Below, piece by piece: positions 36,794-44,649 of a stretch of DNA of 64,000 nt; the stretch's first letter is position 1, and each line of letters starts with the position of its first letter. A program made the translations under genes and the position numbers. The stretch covers positions 310,001-374,000 of the forward strand of contig JAHBXN010000004.1 in the NCBI GenBank assembly GCA_019636475.1, given 5' to 3'. This stretch comes from Phycisphaerae bacterium. Lineage in GTDB: Bacteria; Planctomycetota; Phycisphaerae; UBA1845; UTPLA1. The notes under the pieces are model-generated. The model was not told the origin of the DNA. It saw only the letters and a list, made by a program, of their open reading frames with translations, and did no database searches.

Positions 36794-38098
36794 ATGCACA
36801 GCCTTCGCAATCATCGAAGTCGGATTCTCACCGCTTTGGGCTGCCTTCTGATGGTTCAGGCTTCGATGGCTGCGCCAACGCGCGCCTCGGAGGCGACGGC
36901 ATCCGGAGGGAATTCGTCGCCCGATTCCGCCGCGACGCGGCTTGCAATCAAGGCTCCGAAAATTATCACCGTTGACGCCCGGGATACGATCATCAACAAC
37001 GGCGTTTTGCTGATCGAAGATGGCAAGATCAAGGCCGTGGGCAAGGCATCGGAAATTGTGATTCCGGAGGGATTCAAACTCATCGAGCACGACGGTTGGC
37101 TCCTTCCGGGCTTGGTTGACGCGCACAATCACATTGCCGGTTCGCTTGCCGATCTGAACGATGGCGTGTATCTGACCAACCCCGGCCTGCGAACACTTGA
37201 TGTCGTCGATCCTCGTAATACGAATCTCGAAAACGCCCTGTCCGGCGGTGTCACGACGGTGCTGCTGATTCCCGGTTCCGGCAACAACATGTCGGGTTTC
37301 GGCACCATCACCAAGACATTCGGCAACTCGACCGACGAGATGGTTATCCGCTCGCCGGGCTCACTGAAGATTGCACAGGCGGGAAATCCGGAGCGATACT
37401 GGTACGGCGTCGGCCGGACCTTCATGAACTGGAACACGAGGTACACGCTTGAGAAGGCGCTGAAGTACCACAAGGATCGCACGGAATACGAAAAAGGCGG
37501 CATGAAAGACGGTCCCGCCTACGACATCACCTGGGAGGATTTCCGCGGGATGTTTGAGCGGAAGTACCCCGTGTCGGTGCATACGCAGATCTATCAGGTT
37601 TACATGACCACCATCACCATGCTCCGAGATCATTTCGGACTCGATGTGATGACCGACCATTCAACGTTTGATTCCTTCAAGCTCGCCAGCTTCATCAAGG
37701 AACGGAACATGATTCCGGTGGTCGGGCCGCGGCAGTTCCATTTCGACGGCCGCGATCGAACGATTCATGGCTGCGCTGCCCGATTCTGGGAACAGGGTGT
37801 GCCCAAAATCGGCATCAACACCGACGCTCCCGTCATCCCGCAGGAGGATCTGAACTTTCAGGCGACGATGGCGTGCTGGTATGGCATGAACGACGAATAT
37901 GCGGCGATCAAGGGACTGACGCGTTATCCCGCCGAGGCGATGAATATTCTGTCCATGACGGGCAGCATCGAAGTCGGAAAGGACGCGGACATCACGCTTT
38001 GGACGGGTAGCCCGATTGATCCCCGCCAGTCGTGCAAAATGACCATCGTGAATGGCAGAATTGCATACGATGCGAAAGTGAGACGGCGCACGCGATGA
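36794..38098 (+). CDS. exported metal-dependent amidohydrolase 6, active site intact
   Basis: 434 residues. ATG 36794 is chosen because the perfect Shine-Dalgarno AAGGAGGT (36777-36784) lies 9 nt upstream; GTG 36788 would be too close. A signal peptide follows (ILTALGCLLMVQASMAAP). All expected ligands are present: His111 and His113 in LPGLVDAHNHIAG, Lys192 in SLKIAQAGNPER (the Lys that is carboxylated in this group), His263 in SVHTQ, His289 in TDHS and Asp344 in NTDAPVIP. It is therefore a binuclear or mononuclear metal hydrolase acting in the periplasm on a C-N bond; the substrate is unknown. It belongs to the imidazolonepropionase-like branch. It is the only apparently catalytic member of the eight-gene cluster, and it overlaps gene 7 (ATGA). 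Confidence 0.9.
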   Translation: MHSLRNHRSRILTALGCLLMVQASMAAPTRASEATASGGNSSPDSAATRLAIKAPKIITVDARDTIINNGVLLIEDGKIKAVGKASEIVIPEGFKLIEHDGWLLPGLVDAHNHIAGSLADLNDGVYLTNPGLRTLDVVDPRNTNLENALSGGVTTVLLIPGSGNNMSGFGTITKTFGNSTDEMVIRSPGSLKIAQAGNPERYWYGVGRTFMNWNTRYTLEKALKYHKDRTEYEKGGMKDGPAYDITWEDFRGMFERKYPVSVHTQIYQVYMTTITMLRDHFGLDVMTDHSTFDSFKLASFIKERNMIPVVGPRQFHFDGRDRTIHGCAARFWEQGVPKIGINTDAPVIPQEDLNFQATMACWYGMNDEYAAIKGLTRYPAEAMNILSMTGSIEVGKDADITLWTGSPIDPRQSCKMTIVNGRIAYDAKVRRRTR

Positions 38099-39546
38099 GA
38101 CACCTCGCGACCAATCAATTCAGACACAGATTCGAACGCCTGCGCGGTCGCGCCGCAAATCCGGCGCCGAATGCGGATCGCGGCGATCGAGCGACGGCCG
38201 CGCGGCCGCCCGCGGTGAACCGCCGGCGATTGTCTTGCTTCCCGGCATTGGCCTTGTCGATTGCCGTGCTCGTCGGTTCAGCGGCATCGGGGTTCGCTGA
38301 TGATTCGTATGTGGTGCTCAAAGCGAAGAAAGTCATCACCATCACCGGAGAAGAGATCAGCGATGCGATGATCGTCATCTCCGGCGGCAAGATCGAGGCG
38401 GTCGGCAAGAAAGTCGATTATCCATCCGAGAGCCGAGTGATCGATGTTTCGAATCTGACGGTGATGCCCGGCATGATCAGTCCGCATTCAGCGATCGGCC
38501 TGCCTCCCGCGAATCGGAACGGCAATCAGTCGCACCGCAGGGTTTCGAGCGATTTCCTCCCGCCCGATGACGACACCTATTCCAGGCTGCTTCAGGCGGG
38601 GTACACGATGTTGGGACTGTATCCGCCGGGCGGAGGCATGCCGGGCCAGAAATTGGTGCAGACGACCTCGCAGCCGCAGAAGCGGGCGGGGCTTAAGGAA
38701 GAGGGCCTTATTCGCGTCAGTTTCACCCGGCCAGCGACGGACAAGCGACTTCTTCGCGACACCATCAAGCAGGCCCAGGCGGTGATCGACAAGGAAAACG
38801 AGGCAACATCCAAGTCCGCGACGTCGCGTCCTGCTGCGGAATCCCGTCCCACGAGCCAACCGACGTCCGTTCCGGCGTCGGGTCCGTCGTCACAGCCCGC
38901 GACCACCCGTCCTGCCACTGCGTCGGCACCTGTTGCTCCGCCGCCTCGCCCTGAACTGGAACCCTGGCTGTCGCTGCTGAAGAAGAAGGAAGGATTCGTC
39001 GCGCAGATCGAGCTTGCCAGGGCGTCGGACATCATCCATCTGGCGGATGTGTTGAAGGATGCCGATTTCGCACGGCACTTCGTCGTCAGCGGGTGGGAGA
39101 TTGGCGACATGCATCAGGTCGTCGCCCATGATCTCCTGGGTCATGCCAAGGCGCTGGTCGCCATTACTCCGACTCTCCCAAACATGCCGCTGACCATGAA
39201 TCCTTACAACCTTGCCCAGCGGTTCATCAATGCAGGGGCGACCGTCGCAATCTTCCCGCTTTCCGATACCGTTGAAGAGTACGGCAACATCCGCGAACGG
39301 CTCGCAATGCTCGTGCGAGCAGGCCTTGACCGCAAGGATGCCCTCAAAGCGGTGACATTGAACGCAGCCAGGTTCCTGTTGATGGACAAGGAATATGGAT
39401 CGATTGAAAAGGACAAGTGGGCGGATTTGATCCTGCTCGACGGCGATCCTCTCGATCCGGCCAGCAAAGTCCGACGTGTCATGATTCACGGTGAGTTCGT
39501 GTTCGATCTGGATAAGAAGGATTCGAAGCAACCGCCTCGGCTGTAG
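38095..39546 (+). CDS. exported amidohydrolase-like protein 7, metal ligands lost
   Basis: 483 residues from ATG 38095, overlapping the previous stop by 4 bp. A basic N-terminus precedes the signal segment (FPALALSIAVLVGSAASGFA), so the targeting sequence is long. Family hallmarks: VLKAKKVITITGEEISDAMI, GGKIEAVGKKVD, VMPGMISPHSAIGLP (PHSA, no HxH), VTLNAARFLLMDKEYGSI and DLILLDGDPLDP. A Thr/Ser/Pro/Gln linker (about 245-285, SRPTSQPTSVPASG...) splits the barrel. Strand-8 Asp is replaced (IFPLSDTVEEYG keeps an Asp nearby, so I cannot exclude a shifted ligand). Likely a pseudoenzyme. Confidence 0.85.
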   Translation: MRHLATNQFRHRFERLRGRAANPAPNADRGDRATAARPPAVNRRRLSCFPALALSIAVLVGSAASGFADDSYVVLKAKKVITITGEEISDAMIVISGGKIEAVGKKVDYPSESRVIDVSNLTVMPGMISPHSAIGLPPANRNGNQSHRRVSSDFLPPDDDTYSRLLQAGYTMLGLYPPGGGMPGQKLVQTTSQPQKRAGLKEEGLIRVSFTRPATDKRLLRDTIKQAQAVIDKENEATSKSATSRPAAESRPTSQPTSVPASGPSSQPATTRPATASAPVAPPPRPELEPWLSLLKKKEGFVAQIELARASDIIHLADVLKDADFARHFVVSGWEIGDMHQVVAHDLLGHAKALVAITPTLPNMPLTMNPYNLAQRFINAGATVAIFPLSDTVEEYGNIRERLAMLVRAGLDRKDALKAVTLNAARFLLMDKEYGSIEKDKWADLILLDGDPLDPASKVRRVMIHGEFVFDLDKKDSKQPPRL

Positions 39547-39569
39547 GAGTTTCGCGAGAGTACACTAAA

Positions 39570-41030
39570 ATGCGGCGTTTCGTACTTGTCATTCTGGGTC
39601 TCACGATTCTCGCGCCGACGCTTGGTTTTACGCCGGCGTGGGATGACGGAGTTGACTCGTTGGCGGCGACTGCGCCGGCCACCGCACCGTCGGCACAGCC
39701 GGCCACCCAGCCTGCAACACAGCCGACGACCGAACCAACCACGACTTCGGCGGCCACTGCCCCCGCGAGCCAGCCGACCACGAAGCCGGCCAAGCCCAAG
39801 GACCGCTATCTGGCCGTGATCGGAGGAACGGTTCATCCCGTATCCGGAGCCGACTTGACTGGAGTGACCATTCTTTGCAAGAACGGCCGAATTCAGTCAA
39901 TCAGTCGTTCTCCGAAACTGCCCGACGATGCCCAGGTGCTTGATGCGACGGGCTATCACGTGTATCCCGGACTGATTGCCAGCAATACACGCAATGTGGT
40001 CGGCTCTGAACCGCCGGAGGACACGACCAATGTCTTTGCAACGTCCATGCGCCTCGCCAATGCCGGTGGCATCACGACCGCCATTGTCGGCAACACAGCC
40101 GCAAAAGTGTCTTATGGCAGCGTTGAAGGCCTGACACTGCGCAAAGACCTGTTTGTCGGGCTGCGATATCGTTCGCCTGCGGAAAAGCGGTCGCTACGTG
40201 AGTCGCTCGACAAAGTGCGAGACTATTTGCGCGACAAAGATGATTTCGAACGCCGGAAGGCCGAAGGTGACAAGGAAGCCAAACCCCCGGATGAATCGCC
40301 GGTCACGGGCGGGAATGCCCGATTTCTTCAACTGATCAAAAAGGAAAAAGCGGCCGTCTTCTCTGCTGATTCCCGCAGCGAACTCGATGCAATCTGCGAA
40401 TTGGTCGAGACCTACGGTATTCGCGCCGTGGTGCGCGGCGCGGTCGAAGGCTGGACGATACCCGACCGAATGGGCCGCGCGGGAATTCAGGCGATCGTCA
40501 CACCGCGTCGGCAGACCGAACGCGACCAACAACTGAATCACCCGCAGGGCGGCTCCATTGAAAACGCCGCAATTCTCTACAGTCGCGGCGTGGAGATTGC
40601 CATCACACCCGGCGCCGTCGATGCGAGCCTCGGCGGTCTGGCCGGACGCGATTTGCAGCATATCCCAATGGAAGCGGCATTGGCCGTGAGTGGCGGATTG
40701 CCGGAAAAGGCGGCGATCGAATCGATCACACTGACTGCCGCTCGCATTCACGGCATTGCGGATCGGGTCGGTTCCATCGAAGTCGGCAAAGACGCGGATT
40801 TCATCATATGCAGCGGCAGATTGCTCGAATTTTTCACGATGGTGGAATGGACAGTCGTGAATGGCCGAATAGTCTATGACAAGCAGGCCGATACGCTCTT
40901 TGCTGACATTCGGCCCCGAACGCCCACGACGCAGCCGGCGCGATACAAATTCTGGCCCCGTCCGTTTAAGCCGCGTCCCGCGCCGCAACCAGGCGAAGGC
41001 GGCCGTTATGGCAGGTCTCCCCTCGAATAA
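39570..41030 (+). CDS. exported amidohydrolase-like protein 8, metal ligands lost
   Basis: 486 residues from ATG 39570, last gene of the cluster. Signal peptide LVILGLTILAPTLGFTPAW, then a Thr/Gln/Pro linker (about 33-70, PATQPATQPTTEPTTT). Family blocks: AVIGGTVHPVSGADLTGVTI, NGRIQSISRSPK, VYPGLIASNTRNVVG (no His at all), ITLTAARIHGIADRVGSI and DADFIICSGRLL. A charged insert (RDKDDFERRKAEGDKEAKPP) occurs around residues 222-245, at the same place as in proteins 1, 4 and 5. Strand 8 reads AITPGAVDAS. The tail is Pro/Arg-rich. Likely pseudoenzyme; no terminator with T-run follows. Confidence 0.85.
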   Translation: MRRFVLVILGLTILAPTLGFTPAWDDGVDSLAATAPATAPSAQPATQPATQPTTEPTTTSAATAPASQPTTKPAKPKDRYLAVIGGTVHPVSGADLTGVTILCKNGRIQSISRSPKLPDDAQVLDATGYHVYPGLIASNTRNVVGSEPPEDTTNVFATSMRLANAGGITTAIVGNTAAKVSYGSVEGLTLRKDLFVGLRYRSPAEKRSLRESLDKVRDYLRDKDDFERRKAEGDKEAKPPDESPVTGGNARFLQLIKKEKAAVFSADSRSELDAICELVETYGIRAVVRGAVEGWTIPDRMGRAGIQAIVTPRRQTERDQQLNHPQGGSIENAAILYSRGVEIAITPGAVDASLGGLAGRDLQHIPMEAALAVSGGLPEKAAIESITLTAARIHGIADRVGSIEVGKDADFIICSGRLLEFFTMVEWTVVNGRIVYDKQADTLFADIRPRTPTTQPARYKFWPRPFKPRPAPQPGEGGRYGRSPLE

Positions 41031-41500
41031 CTAAGTTGACGGTTACCCTCGTCGCCGAGATGGTGCTTCGCATCGTCCCGATTCGCGTGCCAATTGTCGC
41101 ACTTACCGTCCCGGCCGGCGAACTGCCGATGTGTTCCGGTTCATGTCACTGCCGAGCTCTGCCGAGGCGCTCCGGTCTGAAATTAGCAATCCCAATCATG
41201 CCATCATGGTTCATGTGCGGGAAATTCCGTTGCACGGTCGAGGTACCTGATACCGTATGCAAACAAAATAGCGGTCATTCCGACATGCTGCGACGAACAT
41301 TTACGCGGTCAAACTGAATCCACAATAGTTGCCGGGTGTCTCAGTTCCGCGACTGCATTGATCAGTAGGGGTTATGCACTACTTGCGAAACGCCAATTCT
41401 CCGGCTACGCTCTCATTGATGTGGCAGTTGGTGTACGACTACCCAATCTCTGAGTTAATAGCAGCCGGCGAGTGGAGAATGCAAGTCTGGAGCACTGTAA
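41031..41500. other. gap between the amidohydrolase cluster and the zinc-finger gene
   Basis: About 470 bp. No gene recognised. AT content rises towards 41500, and GGAG sits 9 bp before the ATG at 41501. No clear promoter boxes or terminator identified. Confidence 0.45.
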
Positions 41501-41794
41501 ATGGCCAAGTCGTCTTTTTCTTGTGATGTCTGTGGACGCGGTTTTCGTATGCCCGCTCACCTCGCCCGCCATATGTCAGTTCACAACGGAACCTCAAAAA
41601 AAGCATCAGTAAAGGGTAAGAAAGCGTCTCACATGGGCGCAGCGGTTGTCGGCCGACGGCGTGGGCGACTGCCCGCCGCGGTCGCAAAAATGAATCTCGG
41701 CGCGATGTCCGCCGAGGAACTGGGGCAGATTCTGATCGCAACCCGGGCAGAGATTTCGAGTCGAATTTCCCAGTTGCAAAACGTCATTAACTGA
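41501..41794 (+). CDS. small C2H2 zinc-finger protein
   Basis: 97 residues with a classical C2H2 finger at the N-terminus: Cys8-x2-Cys11-x12-His24-x3-His28 within FSCDVCGRGFRMPAHLARHM. Spacing and the Phe/Leu core are those of the eukaryotic-type TFIIIA finger, not of the bacterial Ros/MucR type. After a Lys/Ser/Gly linker comes GRRRGRLP, an AT-hook-like basic patch that could contact the DNA minor groove, and then a helix (MSAEELGQILIATRAEISSRISQLQNVI) suited to dimerisation. The whole suggests a small DNA-binding regulator or nucleoid protein. GGAG precedes the ATG. Its target is unknown; it could regulate nearby genes. Confidence 0.82.
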   Translation: MAKSSFSCDVCGRGFRMPAHLARHMSVHNGTSKKASVKGKKASHMGAAVVGRRRGRLPAAVAKMNLGAMSAEELGQILIATRAEISSRISQLQNVIN

Positions 41795-41851
41795 TCCGTA
41801 AGTCGTCGGGCGCGGTTCAATTCTCATCCTGACCGAAGATAATCGGTGGTT

Positions 41852-41873
41852 GGCGCAGCAGGGGGTCTGCGCC
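41852..41873. terminator. hairpin between convergent genes
   Basis: Perfect 7-bp stem GGCGCAG / CTGCGCC with an 8-nt loop, between the zinc-finger gene (+) and the AAA ATPase gene (-). No T-run on either side, so a bidirectional terminator is possible but weak. Confidence 0.35.
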
Positions 41874-41944
41874 GACTACCCGGTTCTCTCGTTTGCCCAT
41901 TGAGTGACGACTGCAAACCGTGTTTCGACTGTCGCAGGTCCGAT

Positions 41945-43444
41945 TTAGTCGGCCGGCAGGCACCGCGCGGATGCCCACGCTCGCAAGTCGGCGACGCGCT
42001 CCATTTGAATGACCGACAGGGGCGGTGACATCTGCAATGCCGTGACGACTCGCCCCGTGTCAATTTCCTTTTTCGCGGCGAAAGCCTCGTGCAATGCGGA
42101 GACGATTGCCTGTTCGATCTCCGCGCCGGTGTACCCTTCCGACGCATTGATCAGTGCGTCCATGTCGAATTGGTTGGGATCCCGGCCGCGACGGCGGAGA
42201 TGGATTGCAAGTATTTCCCGCCGCGTGTCGGGCGAAGGCAAGTCCACGAAGAAGATCTCGTCGAATCGTCCCTTTCGCAGCAATTCCGGCGGAAGCGCCT
42301 CGATGTCATTGGCCGTCGCCACAAGGAAAACCGGCGCGCGGTGTTCCTGCATCCAAGTGAGTAATGCGCCGAACATCCTTTGCGACAGGCCGCCGTCCGC
42401 GCTCCGACTGGCCGCCGAGGCAAATGCCTTCTCGACTTCGTCGATCCACAGAATGATCGGCGACATCATCTCGGCTTGATGCAGTGCGTCGCGCAGGTTG
42501 CGCTCCGATTCGCCGATGAAGCGATCGTACAGCGAACCGACATCCAGCCGAAGCAGCGGCCGCTTCCACGCGGTTGCAATGGCCTTCGCGCAGAAGCTCT
42601 TTCCCGCGCCTTGCACCCCAAGCAGCAGAATGCCTCGTGGCGCGGTAAGTCCGAATCGAGATGCTTCATCCGTAAACACCTCTCGACGAATTTCGAGCCA
42701 GCGCTTGAGCCGCTTCAGTCCACCGATTGCGGACAGGTCTTCCGGCGTTTCGATGAATTCCAGCAGCCCACGGCCCTGCACCGCCTGTCGTTTCCGCGCA
42801 AGGATCAATGCAAGGTCGTCGGCATCGAAGCGGCGGTCCTCGACCACGGTCTCTTGAATGATCTGCCGAATCTGGCGACGCGTGAGGCCCCGAAGATTTC
42901 TGAGAATCAGTTGAAGCGTACGGCGGTTGAGATCGACTTCAATGCGATCCTGCATGTTCGCTTGCCGCAGCGACTCGCGCAGCAGCGATTCGATCTCAGC
43001 GGAATCAGGAAGGCTGATCTCAAAGCGCGTAGCGACGGATTCAATCACAAGGGGCAACTCGCCATTGTGATCAACCAGAATGACCATGCCGCGCTGGTTG
43101 CGGCAGTGTTCCACGACCTCACGTAGCAGCCGCATGGTACGATCATCTCGAAGGTGGGCGGCGAGATCGAGAAAGACATTGATTCCGGGGTTTTCCTGTC
43201 GGAGAAGGTAATAGAGCGCCCCGGAGGGATGGACTGTTTCGGGAATGGGGGTCTGATCCGCAACCAATCCGTCGCGCAATCCATCGACGATTGTCCAGAT
43301 GTTCAAGAAGCTGGGCGTGCGAATCACGGCCTCGCGGATGGTCGAAAGCGCGTGATCTTCCTCGACGGTGCCGATCACCACGCATGGATACATGCCCCGA
43401 ATGAGTTGCTCGAGTCGGGCGCTGTCCTCTTTCTGACCAGTCAT
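41945..43444 (-). CDS. Ycf46-like AAA ATPase
   Basis: 499 residues from ATG 43444, which overlaps the aat stop (ATGA). The N-terminal half (1-220) is a degenerate AAA-like domain without Walker motifs (VILVDHNGELPLVIESVATR). The C-terminal AAA domain has Walker A GVQGAGKS (276-283), RPLLRLDVGSLYDRFIGESE, Walker B ILWIDE (331-336), sensor 1 VATAND and an arginine-finger region LLRKGRFDEIFF. This arrangement and the RLDVGxLxxxxVGESExxxR block match Ycf46 of cyanobacteria and plastids, linked in cyanobacteria to CO2 uptake, but the family's function elsewhere is unsettled. The Cys in GAGKSFCAKAIA is unusual. Cotranscribed with aat. Confidence 0.88.
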   Translation of the reverse strand: MTGQKEDSARLEQLIRGMYPCVVIGTVEEDHALSTIREAVIRTPSFLNIWTIVDGLRDGLVADQTPIPETVHPSGALYYLLRQENPGINVFLDLAAHLRDDRTMRLLREVVEHCRNQRGMVILVDHNGELPLVIESVATRFEISLPDSAEIESLLRESLRQANMQDRIEVDLNRRTLQLILRNLRGLTRRQIRQIIQETVVEDRRFDADDLALILARKRQAVQGRGLLEFIETPEDLSAIGGLKRLKRWLEIRREVFTDEASRFGLTAPRGILLLGVQGAGKSFCAKAIATAWKRPLLRLDVGSLYDRFIGESERNLRDALHQAEMMSPIILWIDEVEKAFASAASRSADGGLSQRMFGALLTWMQEHRAPVFLVATANDIEALPPELLRKGRFDEIFFVDLPSPDTRREILAIHLRRRGRDPNQFDMDALINASEGYTGAEIEQAIVSALHEAFAAKKEIDTGRVVTALQMSPPLSVIQMERVADLRAWASARCLPAD

Positions 43445-44031
43445 TCCGCATCGGCCTCCGCGAATCGGCAGCTCTGCTGAAGCGCAGCCGCGAGTCGTAG
43501 AAGATACTCGTCGCGGGCGATTTCGACTACTCCGAACCGGCGCAGGTGCGGCGTGCTGAATTGTACATCCAGCAGTGAGAATCCCCGTGCCGTCAATGTC
43601 TCCACGAGCCGGACGAGTGCAACCTTGCTGGCGTCCCGAACAATATGAAACATGCTCTCGCCGAAGAATGCGCCACCCAGTGCGACGCCATACAGCCCGC
43701 CCGCGAGATTGCCATCGTGCCACGCCTCAACGCTGTGTGCGAAGCCGGCCCTGTGCAGGCTGCAATAGGCCGCGACGATCGGTGCCGTGATCCAGGTCCC
43801 GTCCGGACGTTGACCGCAGGCGCGGATCACTTCTTCGAACGCGGAGTTCAGGCGGATCTCGAATTTCGCGCTGCGATAGGTCTGGCGAAGGCTCTGTGGT
43901 ATGTGAAACCCGTCAAGCGGCAGAATTGCGCGCGGATCAGGCGAGTACCAGCGAATGGTCTTGCCGTGCCCCATCGGAAAGACGGATTGGGCGTACGCGG
44001 ACAGCAGCAATTCCGGCGTTAGAGGTTCCAT
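43441..44031 (-). CDS. aat: leucyl/phenylalanyl-tRNA-protein transferase
   Basis: 196 residues. Transfers Leu or Phe from tRNA to N-terminal Arg or Lys of proteins, making them ClpS/ClpAP substrates (N-end rule) in the cytoplasm. Family sequence runs throughout: SAYAQSVFPMGHGKTIRWYS, PDPRAILPLDGFHIPQSLRQ, the GGLYGVALGGAFFGESMF block, and LLDVQFSTPHLRRFGVVEI. The catalytic-region residues are present and length is normal (about 200-230). It is the first gene of a two-gene unit with the AAA ATPase, and divergent from the ACT protein. The link to AAA is a hint that the ATPase may act on N-end-rule proteins, but it is inference. Confidence 0.93.
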   Translation of the reverse strand: MEPLTPELLLSAYAQSVFPMGHGKTIRWYSPDPRAILPLDGFHIPQSLRQTYRSAKFEIRLNSAFEEVIRACGQRPDGTWITAPIVAAYCSLHRAGFAHSVEAWHDGNLAGGLYGVALGGAFFGESMFHIVRDASKVALVRLVETLTARGFSLLDVQFSTPHLRRFGVVEIARDEYLLRLAAALQQSCRFAEADAE

Positions 44032-44152
44032 TCAGCGTAATATATCGCGTCTGGCCCGTCTGGCGCGCGGTGACGGGGTGGGCAAGGGAAGGTATAGTAC
44101 CGGCCGTCAAGAGTTGAAGGGGTGTGCTGTGAGGATCGGCTCGGAGGGTGCC

Positions 44153-44587
44153 ATGTCATATACCGTGAAAAAAGTGGATGTCTGGGCCGGCGACGTCATG
44201 AACCGCCCCGAAAAGCTGGCACGCGTGCTGGAAGCGCTCACTGCCGCCGGTGCGCAGTTGGAGTTTCTGGTTGCGCGCCGGGTTTCGCAGAACACATCCC
44301 GAATTTTTGTCGCGCCGCTCAAATCGAAGAAGGAGCGGCAGGCGGCTTCAGATGTCGGCCTCGTCTCCGCGGCCGGTATGCACTCGATTCGGATCGACGG
44401 TCCCGATCGGGCCGGTCTCGGAGCGGATATCGCGAGAGCCGTGGCAGCCGCTGGAATCAATGTCCGCGGCGCGTCGGCGGCCACGATCGGCAAAAAGAAT
44501 GTGTTCTGGCTGGCATTCGCCGAATCCGGTGAAGCCGATGCCGCCATCAAGATCATCAAGAAGAAACTGGCGGGTAAAAAAAAGTAA
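44153..44587 (+). CDS. ACT-domain protein
   Basis: 144 residues; ATG 44153 with CGGAGGG just upstream, so the longer open frame from 43955 is rejected. Two ACT-like units are visible: MSYTVKKVDVWAGDVMNRPE and KLARVLEALTAAGAQLEFLV at the N-terminus, and HSIRIDGPDRAGLGADIARA, VAAAGINVRGASAATIGKK at the C-terminus. ACT domains bind amino acids and regulate enzymes. No catalytic domain is fused, so it is a stand-alone ACT protein, of the type seen as a small regulator next to unrelated genes. The end is Lys-rich (KIIKKKLAGKKK). Ligand unknown. Confidence 0.85.
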   Translation: MSYTVKKVDVWAGDVMNRPEKLARVLEALTAAGAQLEFLVARRVSQNTSRIFVAPLKSKKERQAASDVGLVSAAGMHSIRIDGPDRAGLGADIARAVAAAGINVRGASAATIGKKNVFWLAFAESGEADAAIKIIKKKLAGKKK

Positions 44588-44649
44588 GCAGGTCGGGCGG
44601 CGGTCGCGCTCCGATTCCCTCGGGTTTTGCGGAGACCGACCGGCCCAAG

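Noticed and set aside
38890-39836. frames antisense to amidohydrolase-like genes 7 and 8
   Set aside because: Long only because of GC content and Thr/Pro-rich linker codons on the sense strand.
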